From the NCBI GenBank assembly GCA_934149275.1, contig CAKPEG010000002.1, positions 62,001 through 126,000 on the forward strand: a DNA stretch of 64,000 bases, in the 5' to 3' direction. Below the pieces are notes generated by a model. The model was not told where the DNA came from. It was given only the letters and a program-made list of their open reading frames with translations, and ran no database searches. The translations under genes were made by a program, and so were the position numbers. The DNA is from an uncultured Clostridia bacterium. Lineage in GTDB: Bacteria; Bacillota; Clostridia; TANB77; CAG-508. Below, piece by piece: positions 34,259 through 42,535 of this stretch (within the stretch, counting starts at the first letter, position 1; each line of letters starts with the position of its first letter).

Positions 34259-35302
34259 ATGAAGATACTTTTAGATGCAATGGGTGGCGATAACGCACCA
34301 GATGCTACAATAAAGGGAGCAGTTAAGGCTATTAATCAAATTAAAGCTACTGTTGTTCTTATTGGAAAAGAAGAGGTAATTAGAGCAAAATTTAAAGAAT
34401 TTTATGGAAAAGAACCAGAGGAGATATCAGAAAGATTTGAAATAAGAAATGCTACTGAAACAATTGAAATGGAAGATACACCTACATTGGCCATAAAGCA
34501 TAAAAAAGATTCTTCAATGGTTGTTGGATTTAAGATGTTAAAACAAGATGAAGGTGATGTTTTCATTTCGGCAGGAAATTCTGGAGCATTGCTCACAGGT
34601 GCTACTTTATTAGTCGGAAGAATAAAAGGAATTGATAGACCAGCTTTAGGTGGAATTTTACCAGCATATCATAGTCAATTATTATTAATGGACTGTGGTG
34701 CTAATACAAATTGTAAGCCAATTAATTTATTGCAATTTGCATTAATGTCTACAATTTACTTAAGAAATACTTTTGGTATAGAGAAACCTACGATTGGTTT
34801 ATTGAATATTGGAACTGAAGAAACAAAAGGTAATGAATTGACCAAGGAGTCATATTTATTATTAAAAGAAAAATCAGAGGAAATGGGAATAAATTTTGTA
34901 GGAAATGTAGAGGGTAGAGATGCTTTTTCTGGCGAGATTGATGCGATTGTTACAGATGGATTTACAGGGAATATCTTTTTAAAAGCTGTTGAAGGTTTGG
35001 GTAAGTTTGTTAAGAAATCTTTATCAGAAAATATGAAAAAGAATATCTTTTCTAAAATCGCTGCAGTTCCTTCATTGCCTGCAATTAAAGGGTTTGCCAA
35101 GTCAGTCGATTATAAATCTTATGGTGGAGCATTATTTTTAGGAGTAAAAAAACCAGTTGTAAAGGCTCATGGAAGTAGTGATGAAATTTTATTCGAATTT
35201 ACAATAAAACAAGCTGAAAAATTTGTTGAAAATAAAGCTGTTCCAAAGCTTATTGAAGAATTTGATAAAATTAATAAAAACAAAAATGAAAATAATGCTT
35301 GA
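34259..35302 (+). CDS. plsX: Phosphate acyltransferase PlsX
   Basis: Makes acyl-phosphate from acyl-ACP for phospholipid synthesis, acting as a peripheral membrane enzyme with PlsY. The 347-residue product starts KILLDAMGGDNAPDATIKGAVKAI and contains TPTLAIKHKKDSSMVVG, VFISAGNSGALLTGATLLVGRIKGIDRPALGGILP, DCGANTNCKP and IVTDGFTGNIFLKAVEGLG. Length and motifs are typical. AGGAGGAAC precedes the ATG. acpP follows closely but has its own promoter overlapping the plsX stop. I see no FapR gene or clear FapR operator. Confidence 0.96.
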   Translation: MKILLDAMGGDNAPDATIKGAVKAINQIKATVVLIGKEEVIRAKFKEFYGKEPEEISERFEIRNATETIEMEDTPTLAIKHKKDSSMVVGFKMLKQDEGDVFISAGNSGALLTGATLLVGRIKGIDRPALGGILPAYHSQLLLMDCGANTNCKPINLLQFALMSTIYLRNTFGIEKPTIGLLNIGTEETKGNELTKESYLLLKEKSEEMGINFVGNVEGRDAFSGEIDAIVTDGFTGNIFLKAVEGLGKFVKKSLSENMKKNIFSKIAAVPSLPAIKGFAKSVDYKSYGGALFLGVKKPVVKAHGSSDEILFEFTIKQAEKFVENKAVPKLIEEFDKINKNKNENNA

Positions 35303-35327
35303 CATTTTGCTATACATAGAATAATAA
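35299..35327 (+). promoter_or_regulatory. Promoter of acpP overlapping the plsX stop
   Basis: A consensus TTGACA at 35299-35304 (including the plsX stop codon TGA), a 17-bp spacer and TAATAA at 35322 precede acpP by about 47 bp. Confidence 0.65.
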
Positions 35328-35373
35328 TATTACAAAGCACATTTAATTATTAAGAGGAGGTGTACTGAAAGAT

Positions 35374-35613
35374 ATGAGTACAGAAGAAGTTTTTGAAAAG
35401 GTTAAAGGAATTATTGTTGAACAATTAGGTGTAGCCGAAGCTTCAGTAACAATGGAAGCATCATTTATAGATGATTTAGGAGCTGATTCTTTAGATATCG
35501 TTGAATTAGTTATGGCTTTAGAGGAAGAATTTGATATCGAGATACCAGATGCAGATGCAGAAAAAGTTACTACTGTTGGAGATGTAGTTGAATATATAAA
35601 AGAAAATGTTTAA
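35374..35613 (+). CDS. acpP: Acyl carrier protein
   Basis: A 79-residue acidic protein that carries fatty acyl chains on a phosphopantetheine arm. The attachment serine is in [28 protein letters not shown] (Ser39, DSLD motif), and the four-helix layout is standard. GAGGAGG precedes the ATG with a ten-base spacing. It is paired with plsX, which uses acyl-ACP. A terminator follows. Confidence 0.98.
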   Translation: MSTEEVFEKVKGIIVEQLGVAEASVTMEASFIDDLGADSLDIVELVMALEEEFDIEIPDADAEKVTTVGDVVEYIKENV

Positions 35614-35647
35614 TAATAAATTAGTCAAATATTATATTTGAGAAGTG

Positions 35648-35674
35648 AATCGAACCATAGGTTCGATTTTTTTT
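35648..35674 (+). terminator. Terminator after acpP
   Basis: AATCGAACC pairs perfectly with GGTTCGATT around ATA, with an 8-T tract at 35667-35674. The H palindrome starts at the last T. Confidence 0.92.
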
Positions 35675-35711
35675 ATATAATAGGAAAATTCTTTGAACTT
35701 TCTATTATATA
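35674..35711. repeat. H palindrome behind the acpP terminator
   Basis: TATATAATAGGAAAATTC and GAACTTTCTATTATATA, followed by AATTAACAATTTACAG. Nearly the same ~38-bp palindrome occurs at 4936, 33967, 48840 and 53070. Confidence 0.75.
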
Positions 35712-35738
35712 AAATTAACAATTTACAGTTAATGTGAA

Positions 35739-35861
35739 GTGCTCATATACTTCATTTTGGAATTCCTTGCTGAAAGATTTTACGCCCACTAAATTTTATT
35801 TAGTCGGCTTTAGTAAAAACTTTCAAACTGCGCGTCATTTCAAAATGAAGTATATGAGCAC
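35739..35861 (+). repeat. Family B element, copy 2
   Basis: Perfect 21-bp inverted arms: GTGCTCATATACTTCATTTTG at 35739-35759 and its exact complement at 35841-35861. The core TTCCTTGCTGAAAGATTTTAC ... GTAAAAACTTTCAAACTGCGCGTCATT matches the copies at 6971 and 42370, and holds an inner GAAAG/CTTTC stem topped by an ACTAAA/TTTAGT hairpin. The arms differ clearly from those of the other copies. Confidence 0.85.
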
Positions 35862-35881
35862 TGTTACTTTAAGCAAAATAG

Positions 35882-35910
35882 TTTACATAAGAATAAAAAG
35901 GTGATATAAT
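35882..35910 (+). promoter_or_regulatory. Promoter of the cysteine-rich protein gene
   Basis: TTTACA, a 17-bp spacer and TATAAT; the gene starts 59 bp downstream of the -10 element. Confidence 0.7.
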
Positions 35911-35969
35911 GATTCCCTAGTAACTAGTTAATTTGCCTTATTATGTAATAATTTATAGGAGGTATGAAA

Positions 35970-36866
35970 ATGAATCGGTGCGCAAAAATGGAATGTTTGC
36001 CTGGAGCTGAAAATGATTGTTGCAAGCAGTTTAGTTGCAATTATTCTCCCAGTGATTTTCATAAAATCACATTTGACTCATTGGTTAAGGCTTATCGGCA
36101 GGGAAAGATAATGTTAAAGATTGTTGATCACAAATACTTTATTGTAAAAGCGCCAATGAAGAATTGTACAAGACTTAATAGAGGTGAAGATGAGATTGGA
36201 GAATGTGTATTTCATGGCCAGAAGAAATGCAATCTTTCAATTGTTCACAGACCCTATGGAGGAAAAGTCTTAGAGTTATGCAAGATGAGAAAAAGAGACT
36301 TATTATATCACGAAGAACAGGCAGGAAGAGAGTGGAGTGCATATAGTTCGTTATTAGAGTCGGTTTTTATCTATTTACTCTCTGAAGAGAATTTTAACGG
36401 AGCTTCTTATGATCACACACAGTGTAAAGTATGTGGAGGAGCTTGTTGTAAAAGTTCTGGATGCTATTTTGCTCCATCAGATTTTAAGAAATTAGATTTT
36501 GATGAGATGAAAAAAGCCTTAAATAAAGGATATATCTCGATTGCAACTGCATATAAAGAATATACTGGATTAAAAAAAGATGTGTATGTTTTGAAGATGC
36601 GAGATGCTTATGATGAAGTTTGTGAAAAAGTACTGCATTATGCAGGAGGTTGTATGTTGCATGACATTGATACAGGATGTCCATTTTCAGATGAGGACAG
36701 GCCCTTTGGCGGAAAGGCGTTGAAACCTGAATGGATTCTTGGTAAAGGTTGTTCTGTTGGATACAATTCACGAATGTGTGCTGAGGACTGGTTGCCGTAT
36801 CAGAAATTGCTGGTGAAACTCTATGCTGAGTTTGAAAACAGGCATATTGCGTATACGGGGGTATGA
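35970..36866 (+). CDS. Cysteine-rich protein with a duplicated metal-cluster-like domain
   Basis: I cannot assign a function. The 298-residue product consists of two homologous halves. Each has a Cys cluster, then F/YSPSDF or FAPSDF, FD(S/E)(L/M)xKAxxxGxI, a later Cys pair and RPYGGK/RPFGGKxL: residues ~1-105 (ENDCCKQFSCNYSPSDF) and ~150-260 (CKVCGGACCKSSGCYFAPSDF). About 22 cysteines and the CxxC/CC spacing resemble YkgJ-type zinc or iron-sulphur cluster proteins. I start at ATG 35970, seven bases after AGGAGG; the ATG at 35964 is too close. Codon use looks less AT-biased than the neighbours (CGG, CAG, CTG), so recent acquisition is possible. It stands alone. Confidence 0.85.
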   Translation: MNRCAKMECLPGAENDCCKQFSCNYSPSDFHKITFDSLVKAYRQGKIMLKIVDHKYFIVKAPMKNCTRLNRGEDEIGECVFHGQKKCNLSIVHRPYGGKVLELCKMRKRDLLYHEEQAGREWSAYSSLLESVFIYLLSEENFNGASYDHTQCKVCGGACCKSSGCYFAPSDFKKLDFDEMKKALNKGYISIATAYKEYTGLKKDVYVLKMRDAYDEVCEKVLHYAGGCMLHDIDTGCPFSDEDRPFGGKALKPEWILGKGCSVGYNSRMCAEDWLPYQKLLVKLYAEFENRHIAYTGV

Positions 36867-36870
36867 CGAT

Positions 36871-36916
36871 TATGGGTGGTTTGTTTTTTATCTACCACCC
36901 ATGATTTACTTTTTTA
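36871..36916 (+). terminator. Terminator after the cysteine-rich gene
   Basis: ATGGGTGGT pairs with ACCACCCAT around a T-rich loop; ACTTTTTT follows a few bases later and overlaps the rnc -35 region. Confidence 0.65.
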
Positions 36917-36933
36917 TAAATTAATGTTATAAT
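36905..36933 (+). promoter_or_regulatory. Promoter of rnc
   Basis: TTTACT, a 17-bp spacer and a perfect TATAAT precede the rnc start by 26 bp. Confidence 0.65.
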
Positions 36934-36958
36934 TTATAACTGTGTAGGAGAGGATATT

Positions 36959-37627
36959 ATGAATTTTGAGATATGTGAAAATAATATAGGATATTCTTTT
37001 AAAAATAAAAATTTGCTTAAAGAAGCTTTAACTCATACATCATATGCATATGAGAATAAAGTGAAAAGTAATGAAAGATTAGAATATTTGGGAGATAGTA
37101 TTTTAGAGTTTGTTATTAGTGAATATTTATTTTTAAAATATAATAATTTATCTGAGGGAGAAATGACTAAAGTTAGGGCTAATGTTGTTTGTGAAGATAG
37201 CTTATATGAGATAGCTAAAAGACATAATTTTAGTGATTTCTTATTGTTGGGAAAAAGCGAAAAACATTCACAAAATAGTAAAAAAGCTATTATGGCAGAT
37301 AGTGTTGAAGCTGTTATTGCGGCTATATTTTTAGATAGTGATGTTGAATATGCTAAAAAATTTATTATAGATAATTTAAAAGATTTTGTTGAAATTGCTA
37401 GTAAAAATGTTGGCATGAAAGATTATAAAACTGTTTTACAAGAGAAACTTCAAGTACATGGAGAGGTTAAAATAAAATATGTAGTACTAAAAGAAGAAGG
37501 TCCAGATCATGATAAAACATTTATTGTTGAAGTAAGTTGTGATGATAAGGTTTTAGCTACTGGAAAAGGAAAAAATAAAAAACATGCAGAAATGGAAGCT
37601 GCAAAGAATGCGCTTCAAATTTTATAA
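36959..37627 (+). CDS. rnc: Ribonuclease III
   Basis: Double-strand-specific endoribonuclease for rRNA and mRNA processing. The 222-residue product has the catalytic domain signature NERLEYLGDSILEFVISEYLF (residues ~40-60), KAIMADSVEAVIAAIFLD with the second acidic metal ligands, and a C-terminal dsRNA-binding domain (DYKTVLQEKLQVHGEVKIKYVV ... GKGKNKKHAEMEAAKNALQIL). AGGAGAGGAT precedes the ATG. The radical SAM gene follows after 11 bp, the common clostridial order. Confidence 0.97.
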   Translation: MNFEICENNIGYSFKNKNLLKEALTHTSYAYENKVKSNERLEYLGDSILEFVISEYLFLKYNNLSEGEMTKVRANVVCEDSLYEIAKRHNFSDFLLLGKSEKHSQNSKKAIMADSVEAVIAAIFLDSDVEYAKKFIIDNLKDFVEIASKNVGMKDYKTVLQEKLQVHGEVKIKYVVLKEEGPDHDKTFIVEVSCDDKVLATGKGKNKKHAEMEAAKNALQIL

Positions 37628-37638
37628 AAGGAGTTGCC

Positions 37639-38709
37639 ATGAAAAAACAGTATATTATTCCTATTTTTGTTCCACATTTGGGATGTCCAAATAATTGTAC
37701 ATTCTGTAATCAAAAAATTATTAGTGGACAAACGAAAGAAATAACGCCAGATGATGTTAGAGAAACAGTCGAATTTTATTTGAATAGTTTTAAAGAAAAA
37801 AATAAGTATACGGAAATTGCTTTTTTTGGTGGAAGTTTTACAGGAATTGAACTTGGAAAACAAGAGGCTTTATTGAAAGTAGCAAATGAGTTTATTAAAC
37901 ACAAAAAAGTAAATAGTATAAGGGTTTCTACTAGACCAGATTACATAGATAAAACTAGGTTAAAACTTTTGAAAAAATATGGTGTAAAAACAATTGAATT
38001 AGGAGTTCAGTCTACGAATGATTATATATTGAATAGATGTCAAAGAAATCATACATATGCTGATGTTAAAAAGGCTTCTAAATTAATTAGATGGTATGGT
38101 TTTACATTAGGCCATCAGATGATGGTTGGACTTCCAGAAAGTACTGTTCTGGATGAATTACGTACAGCAAAAGATTTGGCAAAATTGAAACCCAAAATTA
38201 TGAGAATTTATCCTGTTTTAGTTTTGAAAGGAACAGAATTAGAGAAAGAGTATCTAGATGGCTCATATACTCCACTTTCTGTTGAACAAGCAGTGGAAAG
38301 AGTGAAGGAATTATGCTATTTCTTTGCAAAAAAGAAGATAAATGTTATAAGAATTGGACTTCAATCTACAGATACTATTTCGGATATTTCTAAGAATGAA
38401 AATAGTGAGGTTGTTGCAGGACCATATCATGAAACTTTTAGACAATTAGTCGAATCAGCGATAAATTATGATAAGATTGTAGAGAAAATTAAATCATATA
38501 ATGTTAAAGTTAGAGAAGTAGAAATAATAACTAGTCCGGATAATGTTAACAATGTTGTTGGATACAAAAGGGAGAATATAAAAAAACTTAAAGATTTTTA
38601 TGATGTTGATGCTAAAGTTAAACAAGATAATAAAATTAAAAGTGGAAAAATTATTATTAATGTAAAGAAAGTTTATAAAGATTTTTTGGATGATGATGAG
38701 AGTGTATAG
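37639..38709 (+). CDS. Elp3-like radical SAM protein
   Basis: Radical SAM enzyme with the 4Fe-4S ligand motif CPNNCTFCNQ (residues ~16-25), FFGGSFTGIE (SAM-binding GGS), IRVSTRPDYID and ELGVQSTNDYIL. The HQMMVGLPEST segment and C-terminal region resemble the Elp3-type proteins found behind rnc in many Clostridia. The substrate is unknown; the short length (356 residues) and absence of a GNAT domain mean it is not a full Elp3 tRNA acetyltransferase. It is co-transcribed with rnc and ends at a terminator; the smc gene often found next is absent here. Confidence 0.88.
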   Translation: MKKQYIIPIFVPHLGCPNNCTFCNQKIISGQTKEITPDDVRETVEFYLNSFKEKNKYTEIAFFGGSFTGIELGKQEALLKVANEFIKHKKVNSIRVSTRPDYIDKTRLKLLKKYGVKTIELGVQSTNDYILNRCQRNHTYADVKKASKLIRWYGFTLGHQMMVGLPESTVLDELRTAKDLAKLKPKIMRIYPVLVLKGTELEKEYLDGSYTPLSVEQAVERVKELCYFFAKKKINVIRIGLQSTDTISDISKNENSEVVAGPYHETFRQLVESAINYDKIVEKIKSYNVKVREVEIITSPDNVNNVVGYKRENIKKLKDFYDVDAKVKQDNKIKSGKIIINVKKVYKDFLDDDESV

Positions 38710-38713
38710 ACTA

Positions 38714-38752
38714 TAAAAAATTACTTATACTATTTGTATAGGTAATTTTTTT
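38714..38752 (+). terminator. Terminator after the radical SAM gene
   Basis: AAAAAATTACTTATAC pairs with GTATAGGTAATTTTTTT around a short loop, with a T-run. Confidence 0.8.
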
Positions 38753-38766
38753 ATGGTGAAGGTAAT

Positions 38767-39609
38767 ATGAATAAATTTTTTAAAGAAGTTTTGTTAACTT
38801 TTCTTGGAACAGCAATTGCTGGAGTTGGTATGGGAAGTTTCTTACTTCCCAATAAGCTTTCTTCAGGAGGCTTTGCTGGAATTGCAACTATTTTTTATTA
38901 TTTTTTTGGATGGAATGTAGGTATAACGGTTATTATTTTAAATATTCCATTTTTTATTTGGGCAGCAATGAGGCTTGGAAAAGAATTTTTAGTTAAAGCT
39001 ATTTTAGGTACATTTTCTTTATCTTTTTTTATTGATATTTTTGAAAATATTGCTTTTGTTTCAAATGATCGTTTACTTTCTTGTATATATGGCGGAATTC
39101 TTGTTGGAATAGGTACAGGTTTAATATTTAAAGCATATACTTCAACTGGTGGTACAGATTTAATTGTTCAAATTGCTAAATCATATGGTGCAAGGGTTTC
39201 GTCAAGTAGATTACTGAATTCAATTGACATTTGTGTTGTTATTTTAAATGTTATTTTTTTCAGAGAGATTGATATTGGTTTATATTCTGCTATTGCAATT
39301 TTTTTAGATGGTGTTATGATTGATATTATTTTTGAGGGAATTAATTTTTCTAAGTTGGTGTTTATTGTTTCTGATAAAAATGATGAGATTATGAAGTTAC
39401 TTCATGAGAAAATTAATTGTGGTGTTACTGAGTTCTATGGTAGAGGTTCTTATATGCATAAAGATAAGATTGTTTTGATGTCTATCGTTAATAGGTCTGA
39501 AATTCCTGCTCTTAAAGAGAGTGTGTATATGGTTGATGAGGGAGCTTTTTTGGTGGTTGCAAATGCAAGGGAGGTTTATGGCTTAGGGTTTAAATCTTTT
39601 TCAAAGTAA
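38767..39609 (+). CDS. YitT family membrane protein (DUF2179)
   Basis: The 280-residue product has five to six membrane segments (LTFLGTAIAGVGMGSFLLPNKLSSGGFAGIATIFYYFFGWNVG is the YitT signature) and a C-terminal cytosolic DUF2179 domain (VFIVSDKNDEIMKLLHEKINCGVTEFYGRGSYMHKDKIVLMSIVNRSEIPALKESV). The transported substrate, if any, is unknown. GGTGAAGGTAAT precedes the ATG. It is followed by a family A repeat. Confidence 0.93.
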   Translation: MNKFFKEVLLTFLGTAIAGVGMGSFLLPNKLSSGGFAGIATIFYYFFGWNVGITVIILNIPFFIWAAMRLGKEFLVKAILGTFSLSFFIDIFENIAFVSNDRLLSCIYGGILVGIGTGLIFKAYTSTGGTDLIVQIAKSYGARVSSSRLLNSIDICVVILNVIFFREIDIGLYSAIAIFLDGVMIDIIFEGINFSKLVFIVSDKNDEIMKLLHEKINCGVTEFYGRGSYMHKDKIVLMSIVNRSEIPALKESVYMVDEGAFLVVANAREVYGLGFKSFSK

Positions 39610-39621
39610 ATAATATTAAAA

Positions 39622-39803
39622 TAAAGCGACTTTCATATTATATTTTTGAATCACCGCGCAGCGACCAAAGGAACGAAACGTAAGTGAAGTGACTGCGATT
39701 GAAGCAATCTATACTTAAGAAGGAGCCGTTGTTCTGAAAGAACAGAGGCTCATCAAGATTCAGGGCAGTAAGGTGTGAAAAAATTAATATGAAAGTCGAT
39801 TTA
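39622..39803 (+). repeat. Family A element, copy 2
   Basis: Outer arms CGACTTTCATATTA (39627-39640) and TAATATGAAAGTCG (39785-39798) are perfect complements and unlike the arms of the other copies. Core: TTTTTGAATCACCGCGCAG, CGATTGAAGCAAT and CAGTAAGGTGTGAAAAAATT. The inner hairpin is GAGCC-GT-TGTTCT / AGAACA-GA-GGCTC, GC-rich and unrelated to the AT-rich inner hairpins of other copies. The rest of the 276-bp gap before the glycosylase gene shows a TATAAT at 39846 and nothing else. Confidence 0.8.
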
Positions 39804-39885
39804 TAATAATATAATTAATAGATGCATTTTTTAAATTTTTTGGTGTATAATGTTTTAAATAGTTTTTAAGTAGAGGAATGATTTT

Positions 39886-40845
39886 ATGAAACAACAAAAA
39901 TTAGTATTGAATAATGTTGATAGTTTTGAATTACCTCACATATTTGATTGCGGTCAGTGTTTTAGATGGGATATTCAACCTGATGGATCTTATATTGGTG
40001 TAATAAAATCTGGTGTTATGAGAGTATCAAAACACGGAAAATCTATTACCTTTGAAGGAATTCTTGATGGCGATATTAATTCAATTGTGTATGATTATTT
40101 TGATTTGGATACGGATTATAATGTATTTAAGGAAAGATTAGCTGTGATTGATTCAAATATGAAAAAAAGCGTTGAGTTTGGCTCTGGAATTAGGATATTA
40201 AAACAGGATTTATGGGAAATGATTATTTCATATATTATTTCTGCTAATAATAATATTCCTAGGATAAAGGGAATAATTAATCGTATTTCTAAGCGTGTTG
40301 GAAAGAAAGTTTCATGGAATGGTGTTGATTATTATTTGTTTCCAACAGTAGAGGAATTAGCAAAGTTATCTGTTTCTGATTTAAGAGAACTTGGTACAGG
40401 TTTTAGGGATAAGAGAATTTATAATACGTCTCATAAGATTTTAAATAAGGAAATTGATTTGGAAGGTTTGAGAAGTGCAGCTTTGAGAAATGAGAGTGAT
40501 TTAGATTGCTTAAAGAGTGTGGCTTTGAAGAACGAGAGTGACATAGAGCGTTTGAAGAGCAAATGTGCAAAGAGTACTGATGAGATTAGAGAGATTCTTT
40601 TGAGTTTGGATGGTGTTGGTGAAAAGGTAGCTGATTGTATTTTGCTTTTTGGTTTGCATAGGTTTGATACTTTTCCGGTTGATGTATGGGTTAGACGAGT
40701 TATGAATACACTATACATACATAATGAAGATGAAACAAAGGTTAATAAAAAGCAAATAAGAGATATTGCATATGAATTGTTTGGAGATATTGAAGGGATG
40801 GCTCAGCAGTATTTATTTTACTGGGCTAGAGAAAATTTTGAATAA
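39886..40845 (+). CDS. ogg: 8-oxoguanine DNA glycosylase (OGG type)
   Basis: Base-excision repair glycosylase/lyase removing oxidised guanine. The 319-residue product has the N-terminal OGG_N domain (FDCGQCFRWDIQPDGSYIGVI), the helix bundle (LWEMIISYIISANNNIPRIKGIINRIS), then the helix-hairpin-helix LLSLDGVGEKVADCILLFGL and PVDVWVRRVM carrying the catalytic Asp; the catalytic Lys is expected in the DGVGEKVADC segment. Between helix bundle and HhH (residues ~192-233) is an unusual insertion of three 14-residue units (LEGLRSAALRNESD, LDCLKSVALKNESD, IERLKSKCAKSTDE) encoded by 42-bp tandem repeats. It stands alone between repeat DNA and the aminopeptidase gene. Confidence 0.9.
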   Translation: MKQQKLVLNNVDSFELPHIFDCGQCFRWDIQPDGSYIGVIKSGVMRVSKHGKSITFEGILDGDINSIVYDYFDLDTDYNVFKERLAVIDSNMKKSVEFGSGIRILKQDLWEMIISYIISANNNIPRIKGIINRISKRVGKKVSWNGVDYYLFPTVEELAKLSVSDLRELGTGFRDKRIYNTSHKILNKEIDLEGLRSAALRNESDLDCLKSVALKNESDIERLKSKCAKSTDEIREILLSLDGVGEKVADCILLFGLHRFDTFPVDVWVRRVMNTLYIHNEDETKVNKKQIRDIAYELFGDIEGMAQQYLFYWARENFE

Positions 40846-40913
40846 TATTTATTAATAATAGAAAAATAAATAGTAATATGATATACTAAGTTCAGTTTAC
40901 AAAGGAGGATATT

Positions 40914-42311
40914 ATGGGAGAGAATTTAAAAGAAAAATTGTTTAAGAAAAAAGAGTCTGGTTGGAAGAGATTAAATGATTCTCAAAAAGAAGAAGTTTTT
41001 GCTGTTTCAAAAAGATATATGGATTTCTTAAATGTTTCTAAAACAGAAAGAGAATTTATAAAGAATGCAAGAAAGCTTGCAAATGAACATGGATTTAAAG
41101 ATATAATGGAATTTGAATCTTTAAAATCAGGAGATAAAATCTATTTTGTTAATAGAGAAAAAAGCATGTATTTAGCCATTATAGGTGAAAATTCAATTGA
41201 AAATGGAATGAATATTATTGGTTCACATGTTGATTCACCAAGATTAGATTTAAAACCAAATCCTTTAACAGAAGAGGGCGGATTAGCATATTTTAAAACT
41301 CATTATTATGGTGGAATTAAAAAATATCAATGGACAACAATTCCTTTGAGTTTACATGGTGTGATTGTTAAAGCTAATGGAGAAAAATTTGAAGTTAATA
41401 TTGGTGAAGATGAAAATGATCCGATATTCACAATAACTGATTTATTACCACATTTAGCTCAAGCTCAAATGGAGAAAAAACTAAAAGATGGAGTAGAGGG
41501 AGAGAATTTAAGTTTATTGATAGGAAGTATTCCTTATGATGAAAGTGATTGTGCTGAACAAGTTAAATTAAATATTCTTAATATATTAAATCAAAAATAT
41601 GGAATTACTGAAATAGATTTTACAAGTTCTGAATTAGAATTAGTTCCTCAATTCAAAGCTAGAAGTTTAGGATTTGATGAGAGTATGATAGCTGCATATG
41701 GACAAGATGACAAGGTTTGTGCGTTTACATCTTTAGATGCAATGATGAGATTGGAAAATGTTAAAACTACTGCAGTTTGTATTTTATCTGATAAAGAGGA
41801 AATAGGAAGTATGGGAAATACAGGTATGGAATCTCATATGTTTGATTTCTTTATTTCTGAGATATTAAATAAACTTGGAATTAATAGACCTAATTTATTA
41901 GATAGAGTATTTTGCTTTTCAAAAATGTTATCTTCTGATGTTGATGCTGGGTTTGATCCTTTATATGCGTCAGTTTCAGACAGAAATAATGCAGGTTTCT
42001 TAGGTAGAGGTATTAGCTTGAATAAGTATACGGGAGCTAGAGGTAAATCAGGAGCTTCTGATGCTAATGCTGAATTTGTTGCTTGGGTTAGAAATGTTTT
42101 TGAGAATAATGGTATTTTATATCAAGTTGCTGAGCTAGGAAAAGTTGATGTCGGTGGCGGAGGCACTATTGCTTATATTTTGGCTAATAAAGGTGCTGAT
42201 GTTATTGATTGTGGTGTTCCTGTGCTTTCTATGCATGCTCCTTATGAGGTTACTAGTAAGTTGGATGTTTGGATGGCGTGGGGGGCGTATCGTTCTTTCT
42301 GGTTACAGTAA
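40914..42311 (+). CDS. M18 family zinc aminopeptidase
   Basis: Cytosolic metallo-aminopeptidase of the dodecameric M18 (ApeB-type) family, removing N-terminal residues from peptides. The 465-residue product shows NIIGSHVDSPRLDLKPNPL (first zinc His and Asp), GQDDKVCAFTSLDAM, LSDKEEIGSMGNTGMESHM (catalytic Glu/Glu), FDPLYASVSDRNNAGFLGRGISLNKYTGARGKSGASDANAEFVAWV and GCGVPVLSMHAPYE-like DCGVPVLSMHAPYEVTSKLD with the last zinc His. Lengths agree with the family. AGGAGG precedes the ATG. The ~450 bp downstream are family B and A elements. Confidence 0.94.
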   Translation: MGENLKEKLFKKKESGWKRLNDSQKEEVFAVSKRYMDFLNVSKTEREFIKNARKLANEHGFKDIMEFESLKSGDKIYFVNREKSMYLAIIGENSIENGMNIIGSHVDSPRLDLKPNPLTEEGGLAYFKTHYYGGIKKYQWTTIPLSLHGVIVKANGEKFEVNIGEDENDPIFTITDLLPHLAQAQMEKKLKDGVEGENLSLLIGSIPYDESDCAEQVKLNILNILNQKYGITEIDFTSSELELVPQFKARSLGFDESMIAAYGQDDKVCAFTSLDAMMRLENVKTTAVCILSDKEEIGSMGNTGMESHMFDFFISEILNKLGINRPNLLDRVFCFSKMLSSDVDAGFDPLYASVSDRNNAGFLGRGISLNKYTGARGKSGASDANAEFVAWVRNVFENNGILYQVAELGKVDVGGGGTIAYILANKGADVIDCGVPVLSMHAPYEVTSKLDVWMAWGAYRSFWLQ

Positions 42312-42369
42312 TGGGTAATTTCGATAAGAATGGTATCTACCAAAAATCCGTTATTAAATAATTAAGAGT

Positions 42370-42495
42370 AAAAGAATATTATATTAATTTTTTGTTCCTT
42401 GCTGAAAGATTTTACCACTCCTTAAACTTCGTTTAAGCGTTAGGTAAAAACTTTCAAACTGCGCGTTACTAAAAAATTAAATATAATATTCTTTT
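42370..42495 (+). repeat. Family B element, copy 3
   Basis: Arms AAAAGAATATTATATTAATTTTTT (42370-42393, 24 bases) and 42471-42495 pair with a single 1-base bulge. The core TTCCTTGCTGAAAGATTTTAC ... GTAAAAACTTTCAAACTGCGCGTTACT is the same as at 35739. The tip hairpin CTTAAAC-TTC-GTTTAAG differs from the ACTAAA/TTTAGT tip of copy 2 but pairs perfectly in itself. Confidence 0.85.
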
Positions 42496-42535
42496 TTTCT
42501 AGTAGGATGATTATATTTATAGATATAATATTGCA

